Origin: Cladocopium goreaui
Lineage: Eukaryota; Sar; Dinophyceae; Suessiales; Symbiodiniaceae
Direction of reading: 5' to 3'
Assembly (NCBI GenBank): GCA_947184155.2
Contig: CAMXCT020001645.1
Span: 62,001-126,000, forward strand
DNA: 64,000 nt
The notes beneath the pieces are model-generated. The model was not told the DNA's origin. It searched no databases and was given only the letters and a program-made list of their open reading frames with translations. Shown here in pieces: positions 60,491 to 64,000 of the stretch (positions are counted from its first letter, which is position 1; each line of letters starts with the position of its first letter). A program made the translations under genes and the position numbers.

Positions 60491-62680
60491 TACCTGCTGA
60501 ACTTTGAAGCTTGTGCGCCTTGTGCTTTACATTCCTGGAGCTCCCAGGTAGTTGGTTGTAGGTGTGGATGTCGTAATTGTGGCCTCTCTGAACAGCGCCT
60601 CAAGGAACGTGGTCTCTTTGGATGCCTTGTCCATTCCTGCCCCACTGAGTTTAAGGAAAGTCTTCTACGACATGCTCACCCGAATGAAGTCATGATGATG
60701 TGTGGATTTGATCCCATTATTGATTTTGGCACTGATACACGCCTCACCTTGGCTGCTGCAGGACAGATGGCTTCACCATTGCAAGCTGCTTGGGTCTTCT
60801 CTGCGCTTGAGGAACGTTTGGTTTCACTGAGGGGCATTTCGTTTTCCTTTTCGGCAGATGCTCAGATCCAAGCTTTCATGACATGGTTGCTTATGAGGGG
60901 TCGACAGGTATGGCCTGCACTGGTTGAACCAATTGAGGATTCCAACACGATGGCTCTGACTCGTTTTTGGTCAGTAGTTTCACAGCTGTCCATGCCTGAG
61001 CTTGTACAGCCGCTTCGATGGCCTGAGCTTTCCCAAGGAACCATTTCCGTTGCATCCGTTTTGGACCTGTTGATTAGAAAATCACAAGCCATTCAAGATG
61101 TACCCAGGCCGGTTTTTGAGGCCCCAGAAGATGTGCCCATGACTGCCATTGATGATGAGGGACAGGAATGTGACAGCACTCCTTGGTATGATCCTCCAAT
61201 ACTCCCGCTGGTGCCTACTTTGAATTCCCAAGATGGTTGTTTGGTTGTTTTTCTTCATGAATGCGCCGACCCCATTGAATTGAAGGTTTCGCACGGTGAG
61301 ACTGTCCAACAACTCCTTCATGCTCACACTCAGTTGGTTGGGAATTTTGGGGTTACTAAGGTTTGTGATCATGTGGGCAATGAGCTTCCTTTTACCCATG
61401 AACTCCAGGTAGGTCAGGTGGTTTACATTGCCTGCATTGAGGGACCTCCTGCACAATGTGGTGTTGAGTCCAAAGACGGCCTGCCACCTGGCCCATCTGA
61501 TGTGTCAGTGTCCAGGGTTGATGTAGCATCCGATGTACAGAAAGCATCCGTTGCAGTGCATCCGGCATCCGTCCCTCATGTCGTGCTCAGTTCTGACCAG
61601 GGAACTGAAGTCTGTCGGTCTGTCCATTGTCTGTCTCAGGTTCCTGATGGTGATCATGCTGTCCCGTCTGTCTGTTCCGCTTCAGGTGGTAAGCAAGATC
61701 AGGTTGTTAGCCCCACTGCTCCATGGACTTTTCCGCCTCGTGAGATTGCTCAGACTCCTTCATCCAAGTTTGGTCCTTTTGATGCTGGTCAATGCGATGT
61801 GCCTGACGGATTACTCCCAGATTGTGAATCGTGGATCTCTGCTGCACCGTTGCTTGGTCTTTCTGGTCCTCAGTTTCTTAAGCTGCATGTCCCGATGGTT
61901 CAGAGTACCAAACACCTCTGGTCTCTCCGACATCAGTTCCTCAAGTCTGCTGACAGATCTGCTATTCTTGATGCTCAGGGTGAAGTTTGGTCAGATGATG
62001 AATTCCGACATCACATTGGCCTTTTGCTTGCCTTACGAACTGCCAAGCGATTTGAAGGGGTCAATGGACAAGATCGAAATTGTGTGATGTTGGATCCGCT
62101 GCTCTTCACTGGTTGGGTTCACCATGGGACTGTTTTGTGCCGTGATTGGGCTCTGTCGCACCCTGAGATTCTTGCCGAAGGAACCATTCTGTTGTCAGCT
62201 TGTGTTCTTGATGGTCATTGGATTCCTGTGGTCCTCACCCCGAATGGTATGTGTTTGAACTTCTCTACTTGGGATTCTCCTGGAAATGCTCATGACAAGT
62301 TGAATGAAGTGGTTGAATGTTTGGGTAAGCTCTTGGGCTTTTCGCAAGTCAATGTCTTGCGCCATCAGAGAATGTTTTTCACTTCTACTCGATGTGGAGC
62401 ATTGGCGATGTCTTTCCTTCATCATGAGGTTTTCAACTCCATGTTGCCTACAACCAATGAGGAAGCTGAGATGGTTCACACAAGATTAAGAGCTGTCTAC
62501 AACAAGAGGTTGACAGATGTCAGATTGCACGCCGCCCTTGGATTTGGGGTACTGGCGATGAGCCTGAGACCTTTGCAAATGAGCCTGGACGATCGTCTTC
62601 GGATGTTCCGAATGCCCCTGTCCCTAGCACGAGTTTTTCACATCAGCGCATGGACAAAGAGGCTCGCCTTGAGCTCCTGA
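60491..62680 (+). CDS. retroelement polyprotein: MTase end and first peptidase-like domain
   Basis: Same frame as the previous entry after one TGA. It starts with a Cys-rich stretch (CRCGCRNCG) and HPNEVMMMCGF, then motif X-like LAAAGQMASPLQAAWVFSAL, completing the methyltransferase. Around 61230-61440 is a possible beta-grasp-like segment (VVFLHECADPIELKVSHGET). Counting from ATG 60692, a domain from about codon 430 has HW (His 509, GHWIPVVL), Gln 559 (RHQRMF) and Cys 568 (RCGALAMSFL). That His...Gln...Cys-Gly order is the one in Ulp1-like cysteine peptidases. The frame ends at 62680, but coding continues in frame 1. Confidence 0.75.
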   Translation, partial: YLLNFEACAPCALHSWSSQVVGCRCGCRNCGLSEQRLKERGLFGCLVHSCPTEFKESLLRHAHPNEVMMMCGFDPIIDFGTDTRLTLAAAGQMASPLQAAWVFSALEERLVSLRGISFSFSADAQIQAFMTWLLMRGRQVWPALVEPIEDSNTMALTRFWSVVSQLSMPELVQPLRWPELSQGTISVASVLDLLIRKSQAIQDVPRPVFEAPEDVPMTAIDDEGQECDSTPWYDPPILPLVPTLNSQDGCLVVFLHECADPIELKVSHGETVQQLLHAHTQLVGNFGVTKVCDHVGNELPFTHELQVGQVVYIACIEGPPAQCGVESKDGLPPGPSDVSVSRVDVASDVQKASVAVHPASVPHVVLSSDQGTEVCRSVHCLSQVPDGDHAVPSVCSASGGKQDQVVSPTAPWTFPPREIAQTPSSKFGPFDAGQCDVPDGLLPDCESWISAAPLLGLSGPQFLKLHVPMVQSTKHLWSLRHQFLKSADRSAILDAQGEVWSDDEFRHHIGLLLALRTAKRFEGVNGQDRNCVMLDPLLFTGWVHHGTVLCRDWALSHPEILAEGTILLSACVLDGHWIPVVLTPNGMCLNFSTWDSPGNAHDKLNEVVECLGKLLGFSQVNVLRHQRMFFTSTRCGALAMSFLHHEVFNSMLPTTNEEAEMVHTRLRAVYNKRLTDVRLHAALGFGVLAMSLRPLQMSLDDRLRMFRMPLSLARVFHISAWTKRLALSS

Positions 62681-64000
62681 GACAGAAAGGGAAAATGTGG
62701 GGCGATGATGAAATTCGGTACCATCTTCAGCACATGATCAATCACCCCCGAAATGTCTCCAAAACGCAATTTGCTGCCATCCCTGGGTTTGTGATGCTTG
62801 ATCCTCTTTTGCTCACTGCTTGGGATTCTATTGGTGAACTGATGTGTGCAGCTTGGTGTCGTCGCAACACATGCGTAAGTGAACTTGGATTTCATGTGGT
62901 CACGGTTTTCTTGCACAATGAACATTGGTTTCCTGTTTGGATTGTTCCTCATGGGTGTACCATAGTTGCACATGTGGTCAAGGATGATGTCGTTGACCAT
63001 GCCATTGTGATGCCTGTCCTTGAAGTGTTGCGTCAGCAGTTTGGATTTTGTGAAAAGGTCCTGAACTCGCACCCCAGTCGCCTGCCTCCGCACTCCCTGT
63101 GTGGGGCCGCTGCAATTGCCTTTTTGGGTCATATCATGGTATCAGCTGACTTGCCCGATGATCTTGCTACGTTGGGAGATTGTCATTCCAACATGAAAGC
63201 GGCTTTTGTCCATGCTTTGTTTGAGTCCAAGTGTTGCATTTGTCCTGCTGCATGGGGCTCTGGTTTCCAATCAGGGTTAGTCAAACAGCTTGCAGAGGAG
63301 CTTGTGAAACATGGTGTGCCTGATGAGCTGACTGAACAGCGTGCGCAACAGGCTTTGAAAGCGATCGGATCCGATCAAATTCACCAGGCATTGCAGTCCA
63401 AAAATGTGTGGCGTTCTCTCAAGGCTTTGGGGAACAATGTGAAATTTCAATTCTTGCTGCCTCCTGAATTGGCCGCTGTTGTTGCTGCCAACAAGGGCGC
63501 CCAGGTTGGAAAGAAGCACAAGATTTCTGCTCCGGTCAGTCGTCCACATGTTCCGGACAGGGTTGATCCGTCACGTTTGTCTCTGCCTGATGGTGTCTTT
63601 CATGCAGATGGTCAGCCTGTGCCTCAGATTGCAGTTAAACAACTAGGACCGCTTGCACATGGTATTGCCTTCATTTCATTGGATGAGGCCCTGCCTTATT
63701 TGAAATCTGGCAAAGCTGTCTCCAAAGACCCCTTGGCTTTGGCGGTCTTCTGCCCTGATGACTGTATGGTTGAGACGTCTTTGCCTCACACGCGTGTCAC
63801 CATACCCTGTGTGTGCATTGCCAACAAGGAGCCTCTGCTTACTGAAGGTGTGGTTGTGCAGCTTGGGGTTGGATTCATTGAAAAGACGGTAGTTCCTACT
63901 GCTATCGCGGTTGATCAATTGGAGGTGGCTACTGTGAAGGTGATGGTTTATCGGGATGAATTTTCTTCCTCATGGGATGATTTCATTGCTGCCCCAATCA
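62470..64000 (+). CDS. retroelement polyprotein: second peptidase-like domain, continues
   Basis: Frame 1 is open from 62470 to the window end with no stop. It overlaps the tail of frame 2; the real crossover is between 62470 and about 62650. From 62650 a second copy of the peptidase-like domain follows: KMWGDDEIRYHLQH, FVMLDPLLLTAW, HW with His codon at 62923, and Cys codon at 63100 (SLCGAAAIAFL). A conserved-looking region follows (RPHVPDRVDPSRLSLPDGVF). RT or endonuclease domains would be expected beyond the window. Confidence 0.75.

Larger units (their letters stand above)
59459..64000 (+). mobile_element. 5'-truncated retroelement with C5-MTase, probably LINE-like
   Basis: A long coding region starts abruptly in MITE-B without a start codon of its own and runs off the window. 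No LTR is seen at the junction, so 5' truncation as in LINEs is the best explanation. C5 methyltransferases inside dinoflagellate retrotransposons have been reported (de Mendoza et al. 2018, Symbiodinium). The RT, which would settle the class, is not in the window. Confidence 0.65.

Noticed and set aside
1..64000. tRNA, rRNA, snRNA and SL-RNA genes
   Set aside because: No cloverleaf with conserved arms, rRNA core sequence or full-length spliced-leader gene was seen; the only SL match is the 11-nt relic in the LTR.

Overview
The window looks like dinoflagellate nuclear DNA, probably Symbiodiniaceae or a relative. The evidence is: (i) a Copia retrotransposon of the dinoflagellate type whose 5' LTR carries an 11-nt match to the 3' end of the dinoflagellate spliced leader; (ii) many short GC-rich exon-like islands with AG acceptors and GT, GC or GA donors, set in AT-rich DNA full of small fold-back elements; (iii) a retroelement polyprotein containing a C5 cytosine methyltransferase, a combination reported from Symbiodinium; (iv) an interstitial TTTAGGG tract. 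I saw no bacterial genes, rRNA, tRNA or CRISPR.

Layout. 1-15.9 kb: candidate exons among MITEs, an (AT)n array, a (CTAT)n array and a 286-bp tandem repeat. 15.9-20.2 kb: a full-length hAT DNA transposon (4,290 bp) with terminal inverted repeats, a perfect 8-bp target duplication and about 30 copies of the palindrome GTTTAAAC; its transposase is split over several frames. 21.2-28.3 kb: more exons, and a MITE-B copy holding about 1 kb of 40-bp and 24-bp tandem repeats. 28.39-37.45 kb: a complete Copia element (250-bp LTRs, 5-bp target duplication GAAAC) inserted in another MITE-B copy; two reading frames encode Gag, protease, a methyltransferase-like domain, integrase, RT, RNase H and a transmembrane/Cys-His tail. 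37.5-58.6 kb: many more exon candidates and MITEs. 59.46-64.0 kb: the 5'-truncated start of a retroelement, probably LINE-like, inserted in a third MITE-B copy and running off the window; it encodes a C5 methyltransferase followed by two tandem cysteine-peptidase-like domains.

How the parts relate. The exon candidates are all on the + strand and many neighbours have compatible splice phases, including pairs separated by the hAT and by the Copia element. The simplest reading is one or a few very long, intron-rich host genes whose introns have absorbed everything else. The exon calls are inference: I picked boundaries by eye, sometimes choosing among alternatives so phases agreed, and I do not recognise the protein. 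The transposon calls are much firmer. Fold-back families are named here A (TACCCTCTGG ends, TA flanks), B (CTGGTTGGTGGTTT ends, 4-bp duplication), C, D, E and G; the names are local to this annotation.
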